The position numbers were made by a program, and so were the translations under genes. Positions 10,575 to 19,283 of a DNA stretch of 64,000 bases are shown in pieces. The first letter of the stretch is position 1, and each line of letters opens with the position of its first letter. The notes beneath the pieces were generated by a model. That model had not been told where the DNA came from and did not search any database. It worked only from the letters and a program-made list of their open reading frames with translations. The stretch is taken from NCBI GenBank assembly GCA_900469445.1, contig UBXM01000007.1, positions 57,377 through 121,376 on the forward strand, read 5' to 3'. Source of the DNA: Hyphomicrobiales bacterium (GTDB lineage: Bacteria; Pseudomonadota; Alphaproteobacteria; Rhizobiales; Rhizobiaceae).

Positions 10575-10900
10575 ATGCAGAAATCCGACACATCGGTTGG
10601 CCGCCTTGCCGGTGATGTCGGTGCGGCCGTCACAGGAGCCTTGGTCGTGCTCGCAATCAGGGCGGTATTTTCGAGGCAATGGAAAATGGCGAGACGGTCA
10701 CGGTAACCGAACTGGCGGCCAAGGCAGAGGTACAAAAGCGATGCCGGAGAGAATGGCTAAACGCCCAGCTGCCGCCGATTATATGAGCTATGATGAGCGA
10801 ACTGACCGATTTAGCTTTCGCCGGAGCAGATCATGGTCTTTGCAGAAGAAAACAGCTGGCCAAATATGCTCTTGCTGGCACAGATTCAGCTATCGAGCCA
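10575..10900 (+). pseudogene. Degraded N-terminal fragment of a class I SAM-dependent methyltransferase-like protein
   Basis: Reading across three frames restores one continuous protein: QKSDTSVGRLAGDVGAAVTG..., then GIFEAMENGETVTVTELAAKAEV, then REWLNAQ/AADYMSYDERTDRFSF, then PEQIMVFAEENS. This is the winged-helix-like N-terminus seen in a family of class I methyltransferases (Rv2258c-type). Single-base losses near 10653, 10768 and 10818 break it, and the whole catalytic domain is missing to the right, where the tRNA-Ser gene begins. No intact frame exceeds ~70 useful residues. Family naming is by recognition of the motif order and is moderately sure; the frameshifts are directly readable. 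Confidence 0.7.
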
Positions 10901-10950
10901 AAAACATGACAGTGAGCGAAAGTCCCGTCCAGACAAGGGTACGGTGAATA

Positions 10951-11040
10951 TGGCGGAGAGGGTGGGATTCGAACCCACGATACGGTTGCCCGTATGCCGC
11001 ATTTCGAGTGCGGTGCTTTCGACCACTCAGCCACCTCTCC
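10951..11040 (-). tRNA. tRNA-Ser (anticodon CGA), left copy
   Basis: The minus strand folds into a 90-nt class II tRNA. The acceptor stem GGAGAGG/CCTCTCC is followed by discriminator G and encoded CCA. The anticodon stem CCGCA/TGCGG holds loop CTCGAAA (anticodon CGA, reading UCG), and the long variable arm is ATACGG-GCAA-CCGTAT. The T arm GTGGGTTCGAATCCCAC is normal. Upstream, a TATGAG box at 11078-11083 (minus strand) with a GC-rich discriminator is kept, but the base stretch 17 bp further is GGCTTA, not a -35 box. It is one of two tRNA-Ser(CGA) genes bounding the accessory block. Confidence 0.95.
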
Positions 11041-11179
11041 GCTTGAGCATGATGACGCGTTGGTCAGCGCGGGGTGTCTCATACATACCGAGACAACAGA
11101 TAAGCCACTCCGATTGTGGCAAGACCGTGCCGCGGCTGAAGAGGTGTATTCAACTTGTGCAACGGCTGATGGCTTAATC

Positions 11180-11623
11180 TCACGCCGTCACGAATCGAAC
11201 CGCGACGTAAAAAACTGTGGGGTTCGACTTACACTGAATCCTCCGCGGTCGACGCACTTCATTCAGGTTCAAGACATCATCCAGCGGTATTTTGTAAGGA
11301 GTAATTTCATTCCCGCACACTCCCCCAGGTGTGGGAGCACCACTGAAATACAGACTGTAACTGCTTTCCAGAATAGAATCGGTGAATGCGTAAACGGTTC
11401 TTTCGCCGACCAATGGCCCAAGGTCAGGAGCTGTGCTGATCGCGTCTAGCTTGACCGCTTCCGCATCCTCAATTTTTCGACTTTCGCCCGGTAGGTTCTC
11501 ATTGTCACATACGCCGATAGTTCGCCACCGTCCGTCGACGCACTCTTTGAGAGTTCCATTCTGGCAAGTCTCCGCGCCCTCGGAGTATTCTTGCCCTTCC
11601 CAGATGCAGATGCTGCTAGTCAT
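11180..11623 (-). CDS. Hypothetical cysteine-containing protein
   Basis: A 147-residue protein that I do not recognise. ATG 11623 is preferred to upstream starts because GGAGAA lies eight bases before it. The N-terminal part has a small Cys/Gly-rich motif (YSEGAETCQNGTLKECVDGRW) reminiscent of short bacterial proteins in which two cysteines flank a G-x-W turn; no signal peptide is evident in this start. The C-terminal half is beta-rich by eye. It lies downstream of, and in the same direction as, the GIY-YIG gene with ~180 bp between, inside the accessory block. Confidence 0.55.
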   Translation of the reverse strand: MTSSICIWEGQEYSEGAETCQNGTLKECVDGRWRTIGVCDNENLPGESRKIEDAEAVKLDAISTAPDLGPLVGERTVYAFTDSILESSYSLYFSGAPTPGGVCGNEITPYKIPLDDVLNLNEVRRPRRIQCKSNPTVFYVAVRFVTA

Positions 11624-11800
11624 TTCCAGCTTCTCCTTACCCAAAAGAAGTTTGCCATACCTCAACGACAGATCAATGCGTCCCCAAATCGAAGTCGCCA
11701 CACCACTATATGCTGAATTCATGTGGCACGACACTGGGCGGTGAGCACCTACATCTCTACTAACCTTGATCTAATCTCACCACGGTGTTCCGAAGTTCAG

Positions 11801-12745
11801 TTACCTCTCAGCATCCAAACTAACACCACCTCCTCTGTCAACCCCAAGGACCGCGCCAAGAGTCTGGTTGTCGCCTTCCCTAAGCCAATCGTGGTAACCG
11901 GTGGAGCTGCGGCCTTTAACGAGCGCAGATGCGGGCGACGGCTTCGAGAAATAGATGTCTTTCATAAGCTCGAGGTAATCGCCCCGCGAGATAAGGCTTC
12001 CCTCTTTGATCATGTCCTCTCGGAGCTTTCGCACATTCGCCGGTAGACTGTCCGTGACCCTCGCGCTGATCTTGGAACCGACGAGGAGGATATAGGCACC
12101 ATTTGCATACTTAAGGCGTGCAAGATCGTCCGGGCGCTTAGACAACGATGTGTAGAGGTCCAGTGATAGTGTAAGCGGCTCTGGCACTGCTGGATCCGTC
12201 TGTGGGGCTGGAGAAGCCGAAGTTCGCTCCTGCACAGAGAATAAATCATAGCCCAGCGCTTCCAATACATAGATCATGTTACTCAGATAGGTCCGCATCG
12301 TGGCGATGTCTGCACGAGGCAGGTTTGAGCCAGTCGGCTTGTTGGTGTTTGCGACCAGAACCTTGCCACTGTTACCCTTCAGAATCGACCACAGTTCGCG
12401 CTCAAGCCACTTGACGTGGGCTCGTGTCAAATTGTCGTCCTTGCTTGTGAATATGAGGAAGGTATCGAATTCGATTGGAAATTTGCCGCTCGTGTAGCGT
12501 TGCGAAAAGTCATCGCTTTCTCCGACGTAGATTTCCGGCAGGTCGTCGTCTGCGCTCGACCGGATCAGCAGATAGACGCAAGATCGGCTCAGAACTTCGT
12601 CCTCGAGCGCCTTTTTAAAAAACTCAGGCTGCCCGGTGATGGCAACGCCGGTCCAGTTGTCGAGCTCGACCGTTCGAAGACTACGCGGATCCTGACCCGT
12701 GATGAAGATCTTTACGACGCGGCCAACGAGCTCACTTAAAACCAT
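11801..12745 (-). CDS. GIY-YIG nuclease family protein with C-terminal DUF4357
   Basis: A 314-residue protein. Residues ~55-135 resemble a GIY-YIG endonuclease fold (VYLLIRSS...EIYVGESDDFSQRY, then a conserved Arg/Lys and Glu region). The C-terminal ~50 residues (FSKPSPASALVKGRSSTGYHDWL) match the DUF4357 domain. This pairing is commonly found next to type I restriction-modification genes, and here it is divergent from hsdM, 94 bp away. It may be an accessory nuclease or effector of the restriction locus; its real job is not known. The divergent intergenic region should hold both promoters. Confidence 0.85.
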   Translation of the reverse strand: MVLSELVGRVVKIFITGQDPRSLRTVELDNWTGVAITGQPEFFKKALEDEVLSRSCVYLLIRSSADDDLPEIYVGESDDFSQRYTSGKFPIEFDTFLIFTSKDDNLTRAHVKWLERELWSILKGNSGKVLVANTNKPTGSNLPRADIATMRTYLSNMIYVLEALGYDLFSVQERTSASPAPQTDPAVPEPLTLSLDLYTSLSKRPDDLARLKYANGAYILLVGSKISARVTDSLPANVRKLREDMIKEGSLISRGDYLELMKDIYFSKPSPASALVKGRSSTGYHDWLREGDNQTLGAVLGVDRGGGVSLDAER

Positions 12746-12839
12746 GCATCACCAAGCATTCAACTTCCCGATGCATCTTCAGTAACACGGCTTGATGCCG
12801 TAGTGTCAAACGTGATTCGGATGATGGCAGGGACTACGC

Positions 12840-14390
12840 ATGCTCGCAGGTGAAATTCGCTCAAAGGTCGATCAGGTCTGGAATGCCTTCTGGGCCGGCG
12901 GGATTGCCAATCCGTTGGAGGTGATCGAACAGATCACCTATCTGCTCTTCATGCGCGGCCTCGACGATATCCAGACGCGTGAAGAGGCCAAGGCCAACAT
13001 GCTGGGCCGGCCGATCGAGCGGGTGATCTTTCCCCAGGGTGTCTACCGGCAGGATCGCGACGGCAATGACGTCACCTATGACGAGTTGCGCTGGGGCAAG
13101 CTGAAGAATGCCGATCCGAACCGCATGTTCCTGCTGGTGTCGGACTTCGTCTTCCCCTTCCTGCGGGAAATGGCAGAAGAAGGCACGGCGCATTCCGAAC
13201 ATATGAAGGGTGCGCGCTTTACCATTCCGACCCCAGGCCTCCTGGCCAGGGTGGTCGACATGCTGGCCGACATTCCGCTGGAGGACCGTGATACCAAGGG
13301 CGACCTCTACGAATACATGCTCGGCAAGATCGCCAGCGCCGGCCAGAACGGCCAGTTCCGCACGCCGCGCCACATCATCAAGCTTATGGTGGAACTGATG
13401 GCGCCAACGCCGAAGGACGTGATCTGCGATCCGGCCAGCGGCACCTGCGGCTTCTTGGTCGCCACGGGCGAATATCTGCGCGGCCATCACCCAAAGCTCT
13501 TCACCGACAAGACGGATCGTGAGCATTTTCACAACAGCATGTTCCACGGCTATGATTTCGACAGCACCATGCTGCGCATCGGCTCGATGAACATGCAGTT
13601 GCACGGGGTCGAGGGCGCCGATATCCGCTATCGGGATTCACTGTCTTCCGGTCATGCCGACGATGCCGACAAATATTCGCTGATCCTCGCCAATCCGCCC
13701 TTTGCCGGCTCGCTGGATTACGAGACCACGGCTGCCGACCTGCTTTCTATCGTCAAGACTAAGAAGACAGAGCTCCTGTTTATGGCGCTGTTCCTGAAAT
13801 TGTTGAAGCCGGGCGGCCGCGCGGCGGTCATCGTGCCGGACAGCGTGCTGTTTGGCTCCTCCAAGGCCCACAGGGAAATCCGCAAGATGCTGGTCGACGA
13901 TCACAAGCTCGACGCCATCGTCAAGCTGCCATCGGGCGTGTTCAAACCCTATGCCGGCGTCTCCACCGCGATCGTCTTCTTCACCAAGACTAATTCCGGC
14001 GGCACGGACCATGTCTGGTTCTATGATGTCCAGGCCGACGGCATGAGCCTGGACGACAAGCGCCAAATGCTGGTGTCGCAGGAAAAGTTCGGCCCGGTGC
14101 CGAAAGTGGCGCTTAGCGCCGAGGAACACGCGAAAAACAATCTGCCGGATGTGCTGGCGCGTTGGGCCGAGCGCACCGGCACCGAGCGCGACAACCCGCG
14201 CACAGGACAAAGCTTTACCGTCTCGCGCGACGAGATCGTTGGAGAGGACTACGACCTCTCGCTCAACCGCTACAAGGAAGTGACGCACGAAGCCGCCAAC
14301 CATCGCCCGCCGAGGGAGATTATTGCGGAGCTTCTGGAGCTTGAGGATGATATCGCCGAGGGGCTGAAAGAGCTGGAGGCGATGCTGTGA
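12840..14390 (+). CDS. hsdM: Type I restriction-modification system, DNA adenine methyltransferase subunit
   Basis: HsdM (516 aa) has an N-terminal helical domain, then the SAM-binding motif I (DPASGTCGFL around residues 197-206) and the catalytic motif IV N285-P-P-F288 of N6-adenine methylases. The C-terminal residues form a helical extension that contacts HsdS. With HsdS it methylates a bipartite target; with HsdR it cuts unmodified DNA. First gene of an operon: its stop TGA overlaps the GTG start of hsdS. Codon usage is GC-rich like core genes, unlike the hsdS insert. Confidence 0.96.
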   Translation: MLAGEIRSKVDQVWNAFWAGGIANPLEVIEQITYLLFMRGLDDIQTREEAKANMLGRPIERVIFPQGVYRQDRDGNDVTYDELRWGKLKNADPNRMFLLVSDFVFPFLREMAEEGTAHSEHMKGARFTIPTPGLLARVVDMLADIPLEDRDTKGDLYEYMLGKIASAGQNGQFRTPRHIIKLMVELMAPTPKDVICDPASGTCGFLVATGEYLRGHHPKLFTDKTDREHFHNSMFHGYDFDSTMLRIGSMNMQLHGVEGADIRYRDSLSSGHADDADKYSLILANPPFAGSLDYETTAADLLSIVKTKKTELLFMALFLKLLKPGGRAAVIVPDSVLFGSSKAHREIRKMLVDDHKLDAIVKLPSGVFKPYAGVSTAIVFFTKTNSGGTDHVWFYDVQADGMSLDDKRQMLVSQEKFGPVPKVALSAEEHAKNNLPDVLARWAERTGTERDNPRTGQSFTVSRDEIVGEDYDLSLNRYKEVTHEAANHRPPREIIAELLELEDDIAEGLKELEAML

Positions 14391-15430
14391 ACGTGCTTCC
14401 GTTTGAGGAGGTAATTCAAGACGCCTCTGGTGGAAATATCAAGGTGCAAAAAGGCGACTACCTCACCTCTGGCAAATATCCGATTGTCGACCAGGGTCAG
14501 CAGTTCATTGGAGGCTTCTCCAACGATCGTAGTGACCTCGTAAAGGGCGAAGGCCCTTGGATAGTGTTCGGAGACCATACGAGAGCGCTGAAGTTCATTG
14601 AGACGCCTTTCTGTATGGGAGCTGATGGCGTCAAGGTGCTTCGATTGAAGCGAGAAGGATCAGCGGACCTCAAATACATCTTTCACTTCCTCCAGCATTC
14701 AAACATCCCAAGCGCTGGCTATAGCCGACACTATAAGTTCCTCAAGCGCCTGGAAATCCCCCTTCCACCCCTCGATAAGCAGAAGCGGATTGCGACGATC
14801 CTAGACAAGGCCGATCAGCTGCGCCAAAAGCGTCGCCAGGCCATCGCCCTGCTCGACAGCCTTACCCGGTCGATATTTCTGGAGATGTTCGGGGACCCGG
14901 TGAGCAATCCGAAGGGGTTGCAAATGAAGTCACTTGGCGAGTTGATCAAAGTCAGCAGTGGCAACGGCCTTACATCTGCGCAGATGGATGCCACCGGAAT
15001 CTATTCCGTATATGGCGGCAACGGCATAAATGGGCATCATTCAGCTTATATGTTCGAAGAACCACAAATCGCGATTGGTCGGGTAGGCGTCTACTGCGGA
15101 GCTGTGCACGTCACCAAGCCAAAGTCATGGATTACAGACAACGCGCTCTTTGTATCGAAGAGTGCTGCGAATTTACGGCTGCGGTATCTAGCAGAAGCGC
15201 TTCGTATGGCAGACTTGAACCAGTATGCAGGTCGCGCTGCACAACCCCTTATTTCTGGCAGCCGCATATATCCCGTCGAAATCTTAGTGCCTTCGGTAGA
15301 TCAACAGTTGCATTTTGAAGGCGCACTGCTTGCGGTGGATAGCCTGCTCGAGCAAATCTATAGCTCACAACACTATATGGACGCCAATATTTCTGCCCTC
15401 CAACACCGCTCCTTTAGCGGACAGCTCTGA
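14387..15430 (+). CDS. hsdS: Type I restriction-modification system, specificity subunit
   Basis: A 347-residue HsdS with two target-recognition domains separated by a conserved helical spacer (PLPPLDKQKRIATILDKADQLRQKRRQAIALLDSLTRSIF, residues ~125-165). It determines the DNA sequence recognised by the HsdM and HsdR subunits. The GTG start overlaps the hsdM stop by four bases. It is shorter than the ~400-residue norm, mainly because the N-terminal domain begins late, but the domain order looks complete. Its lower GC bases contrast with hsdM and hsdR, as expected for rapidly exchanged recognition domains. Confidence 0.93.
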   Translation: MNVLPFEEVIQDASGGNIKVQKGDYLTSGKYPIVDQGQQFIGGFSNDRSDLVKGEGPWIVFGDHTRALKFIETPFCMGADGVKVLRLKREGSADLKYIFHFLQHSNIPSAGYSRHYKFLKRLEIPLPPLDKQKRIATILDKADQLRQKRRQAIALLDSLTRSIFLEMFGDPVSNPKGLQMKSLGELIKVSSGNGLTSAQMDATGIYSVYGGNGINGHHSAYMFEEPQIAIGRVGVYCGAVHVTKPKSWITDNALFVSKSAANLRLRYLAEALRMADLNQYAGRAAQPLISGSRIYPVEILVPSVDQQLHFEGALLAVDSLLEQIYSSQHYMDANISALQHRSFSGQL

Positions 15431-15436
15431 GGCACC

Positions 15437-18400
15437 ATGTCCAATTTCGCCTTCCTCGCCAACGAATTTCCAGAGATCTTTGACAGCGCGAAGCGGGCGG
15501 AAGCCTATGTGGGGACCGATGCGCGCTCGGCCGCCTTCTACGCCCGGCGCACGGTCGAGCTCGCCGTGCAATGGGCCTATAAGAACGACAGCGGCCTCCA
15601 CTTTCCCTATGATGACAAGATCTCGGCGCTGATCCATGAACCTAGTTTCGTTAGCCGGGCCGGACAGGCGATCTTCACCAAGGCCAAGTTGATCATCCGC
15701 ATCGGTAACCGCGCCGTGCACGAGGTCAGGGAAACCTCGGCGAAGGACGCAGCCGATGCCGTGCATGAACTCTTCCACCTCACCTTCTGGCTGGCCCGCA
15801 CCTATGCCAAGGCGCCGCCGACAGACAGACTGGCCTTTAACCCTGCGCAGCTCACCCGCAAGGACGATCTAGTCAAAAAGGCCTTTGCCGAACTGACGCG
15901 TCTCAAAGGCGAGATGGAGGCCAAAGACAAGGCCTTTGCCGATCTGCTACGCGACAAAGGCAATCTCGACGACGAACTGAAGGCGGCACGCAGCGAGCGC
16001 GACAAAATCCGCCGCGACAACGCCGCCCGGCCCGATACCCACGATTATTCGGAAGCCCAGACCCGCGACCTCTATATCGATCTTCTGCTGAAAGAAGCCG
16101 GCTGGCCGCTCGACCAAGCGCGCGATCGCGAATACCCCGTTGCTGGCATGCCGAATGGCGAGGAAAAAGGTTTTGTCGACTATGTGCTCTGGGGCGACGA
16201 CGGCAAGCCGCTGGCGCTGATTGAGGCCAAGCGCACAAGACGGGATCCGCGGGTCGGCCAGCAGCAGGCAAAGCTCTATGCCGATTGCCTGGAGGCCGCA
16301 TTCGGCCAGCGCCCGGTGATCTTCTTTTCCAATGGCTATGATCACTGGATCTGGGATGACACAGCCTATCCGCCACGCGAAGTGTCAGGGTTCTACAAGA
16401 AAGACGAGTTGCAGCTTCTGATCCAGCGACGAAGCACGGCTAGGCCTCTGGCCGCCTTTCCGGTCGATCGGACGATCGTGGAACGCTACTATCAGGATCG
16501 CGCCATTGCTCGGGTAAAGGAGAGTTTCGAGACGCGACGCCAGCGCAAGGCGCTGCTGGTCATGGCGACAGGCTCCGGTAAGACGCGCACGGTGATTGCG
16601 CTTGTCGATGTGTTGATGCGCGCTGGCTGGGTGAAACGCGTGCTCTTCCTTGCCGATCGCGTCGCACTGGTCAATCAGGCGGCGAGAGCCTTCAAGGCGC
16701 ACCTGCCGGCAACCTCGCCCGTCAATCTGGTTACGGAAAAAAACGCCGAAGGCCGTGTCTTTCTCTCCACCTATCCGACGATGATGAACCTGATCGACGA
16801 GCGCAGAAGTGGTGCCATGCGCTTCGGCCCCGGTCATTTCGATCTCGTCATCATCGACGAGGCGCACCGTTCCGTCTATCAGCGCTATGGCGCGATCTTC
16901 GACTATTTCGACAGTCTTCTGGTCGGCCTGACCGCGACGCCGAAGGACGAGATCGACCACAATACCTACGGCCTGTTCGACCTCGAGGACGGCGTGCCGA
17001 CGGATGCCTATTCGCTCGACAAAGCCGTCGAGGACGAATATCTCGTGCCGCCGGCCTCCGTCTCCGTGCCGCTCAAATTCGTCCGCCAGGGCATCCGCTA
17101 TGATGACCTGAGCGACGAAGAAAAAGAGCAGTGGGACATGCTCGAATGGGACGAGGAGGATGGCGATCCGCCCGATAGCGTCGACGCGGAGGCCGTCAAC
17201 AAATGGCTGTTCAATGCCGACACCGTCGACAAAGTGCTGGCCCATGTAATGACCGAGGGGCTAAAGGTCGCCGGTGGTGATCGCATCGGCAAGACCATCA
17301 TTTTTGCCAAGAATCAGGCCCATGCCGAATTCATCGAGCAACGTTTCAATCTCGCCTACCCGCATCTTGCCGGCCATTTCGCCCGTATCATCACCTTCAA
17401 AACCGAATACGCCCAAAGCCTGATCGACGATTTCTCCAGGAAGGATGGCGAGCCTCATATCGCGATTTCGGTCGACATGCTCGACACCGGCATCGATGTG
17501 CCCGAGGTGGTGAACCTCGTTCTATTCAAGCTAATCCGGTCCAAGACGAAGTTCTGGCAGATCATCGGCCGCGGCACACGGCTCTGCCCTGATCTCTTCG
17601 GCCCTGGTAAGGACAAGCAGTTCTTCCGCGTCTTCGACTACTGCCAGAACCTCGAATTCTTCCGTCAGAATCCGAAGCCGGACGAAGGCACGAATGCAAA
17701 ATCGCTCAGTGAACGGCTGTTTGCTGCCCGGTTCGATCTCGTGCGGGCGCTGGACGAAAAGCATGCAACGGAAAAGCCGCCCAGTGTTGCCGAGCAGGGT
17801 GAGGACTATGATCCCGGCCCGGACGCCGCGCCAAGCGAGCCAAAGGTCCGCGATAGCGCGCTCGATTTCCTCAAGACCTATGTCTCCAGCATGAACACCG
17901 ACAACTTCATCGTGCGCGGCAAGCGCAAGCTGGTGGAGAAGTATCAGGCGGCGGACGCCTGGGCGAGTTTGTCGGACGCCACACGAGACGAGCTGATTGA
18001 CGAGGTCGCCCCGCTACCGAACCAGATGAAGAGCGAGCCGGAAGAAGCCAAGCGCTTCGATCTTCTGCTCTTCAATCTGGAAATTGGTCTGCTGAAGGGC
18101 TCCAAGCGCTTCGACAAGCTGAAAAAGCAACTGATCGAGATCGCATCGGCACTTGACGAACAGACCTCGATCCCGACGATCGCGGCACAGCATGCACTGA
18201 TTCTCGACATCCTCTCCGACCACTGGTGGGAAGGGATAACCGTGCCGCTGCTCGAACTGGTGCGGCTCCGGCTGCGCGGTATCGTGCACCATATCGAGAA
18301 GCGCAAGAAGGCGATCGTCTACACGAACTTCATCGACGAGCTCGGTGAGATGCTTGAACTCGACCTGCCACAGGTCGGTGAGGTGGATTTCGCCCGCTTC

Positions 18401-18856
18401 AAGCGCAAGGCGCGCCATTTCCTGCGCGAGCACGAAGACCACATAGCCATCGCCAAACTGCGTCACGGCAAGCCTCTGACTGCAACGGACATCGAGGAGT
18501 TGCGGCAGATGCTGCGTTCCGAGGGTATCGGTGATGCCGAGCACTTCGAGAAGGCAACTGAGCTCGCACACAGCTTCGGTGCCTTCATCCGCTCGCTGGT
18601 CGGTCTCGATCGCGGCGCCGTGGCCGAAGCATTCAGCGAATTCCTTGGCGACGGCGCGGCAACCGCCGAACAGATCGAGTTCATTGAGATGGTAATCGAG
18701 CACCTTACCGAGAAAGGCGCGATGGATCCGGGCCTGCTTTACGGAAGCCCGTTCATCGACAAGGCGCCAGAAGGGCCACAACAGGTATTTGACTTCGAGA
18801 GGACGAAGAAGCTGATCGCTGTCATTCAAGGGCTGAACGACAGCGCGGCAGGATAG
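15437..18856 (+). CDS. hsdR: Type I restriction endonuclease subunit R (EcoEI-like)
   Basis: HsdR (1139 aa) begins with a DUF4145-like region (residues ~1-130), followed by a coiled segment and a PD-(D/E)xK nuclease (D248 ... E263-A-K265). The SF2 translocase motor has Walker A A377-T-G-S-G-K-T and the DEAH box D474-E-A-H477, plus LTATPKDE. A C-terminal helical EcoEI_R_C-type region follows. It translocates DNA and cuts unmodified foreign DNA. It starts 6 bp after hsdS, so the three genes form one operon. All catalytic residues looked for are present. Confidence 0.96.
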   Translation: MSNFAFLANEFPEIFDSAKRAEAYVGTDARSAAFYARRTVELAVQWAYKNDSGLHFPYDDKISALIHEPSFVSRAGQAIFTKAKLIIRIGNRAVHEVRETSAKDAADAVHELFHLTFWLARTYAKAPPTDRLAFNPAQLTRKDDLVKKAFAELTRLKGEMEAKDKAFADLLRDKGNLDDELKAARSERDKIRRDNAARPDTHDYSEAQTRDLYIDLLLKEAGWPLDQARDREYPVAGMPNGEEKGFVDYVLWGDDGKPLALIEAKRTRRDPRVGQQQAKLYADCLEAAFGQRPVIFFSNGYDHWIWDDTAYPPREVSGFYKKDELQLLIQRRSTARPLAAFPVDRTIVERYYQDRAIARVKESFETRRQRKALLVMATGSGKTRTVIALVDVLMRAGWVKRVLFLADRVALVNQAARAFKAHLPATSPVNLVTEKNAEGRVFLSTYPTMMNLIDERRSGAMRFGPGHFDLVIIDEAHRSVYQRYGAIFDYFDSLLVGLTATPKDEIDHNTYGLFDLEDGVPTDAYSLDKAVEDEYLVPPASVSVPLKFVRQGIRYDDLSDEEKEQWDMLEWDEEDGDPPDSVDAEAVNKWLFNADTVDKVLAHVMTEGLKVAGGDRIGKTIIFAKNQAHAEFIEQRFNLAYPHLAGHFARIITFKTEYAQSLIDDFSRKDGEPHIAISVDMLDTGIDVPEVVNLVLFKLIRSKTKFWQIIGRGTRLCPDLFGPGKDKQFFRVFDYCQNLEFFRQNPKPDEGTNAKSLSERLFAARFDLVRALDEKHATEKPPSVAEQGEDYDPGPDAAPSEPKVRDSALDFLKTYVSSMNTDNFIVRGKRKLVEKYQAADAWASLSDATRDELIDEVAPLPNQMKSEPEEAKRFDLLLFNLEIGLLKGSKRFDKLKKQLIEIASALDEQTSIPTIAAQHALILDILSDHWWEGITVPLLELVRLRLRGIVHHIEKRKKAIVYTNFIDELGEMLELDLPQVGEVDFARFKRKARHFLREHEDHIAIAKLRHGKPLTATDIEELRQMLRSEGIGDAEHFEKATELAHSFGAFIRSLVGLDRGAVAEAFSEFLGDGAATAEQIEFIEMVIEHLTEKGAMDPGLLYGSPFIDKAPEGPQQVFDFERTKKLIAVIQGLNDSAAG

Positions 18857-18864
18857 GCTGGGAC

Positions 18865-19218
18865 ATGGATAACGGATTGTTTGATGCAGTATCTTCGATA
18901 GAGGTTTTGGATCTCAAGCTCACCATGCGTGACTATCTCGAATGGACGGAGCAAGAAGACGCCGAGATTCTTCCGCGTGACAAGGTGGGAAAATTAGAGA
19001 TTACCGCAACCGAAATACGTTGGATAATGCTCGATGCCATTTATCGACAGCTCAATAATGACACACCTGACCAAATACACCCAGCTTTCGTCTCTGACGA
19101 AGCCATAATTGAAGCGCTTGCGGATAGTGGATTCTGCCCTGCATTTCTCAATCAAATCCATCACCTCTGCCTCGAAGCAGTTAAAGGCTGGCTGAGTTCG
19201 TCGCCCAACTACGCTTGA
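18865..19218 (+). CDS. Hypothetical protein in the type I R-M operon
   Basis: A 117-residue acidic, probably all-helical protein that starts 8 bp after hsdR, so it is likely cotranscribed with it. I recognise no family. There are no transmembrane segments, cysteines are few, and the C-terminus has a helical FLNQIHHLCLEAVKGWL stretch. Its place between hsdR and the NYN protein suggests an accessory function of the restriction locus. Confidence 0.6.
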   Translation: MDNGLFDAVSSIEVLDLKLTMRDYLEWTEQEDAEILPRDKVGKLEITATEIRWIMLDAIYRQLNNDTPDQIHPAFVSDEAIIEALADSGFCPAFLNQIHHLCLEAVKGWLSSSPNYA

Positions 19219-19283
19219 CCGTGTGCGAATTGAGCGAGAAGTTGCTAGACAAACCAATGAAACCGGCCAGGGGACAATTGGAA

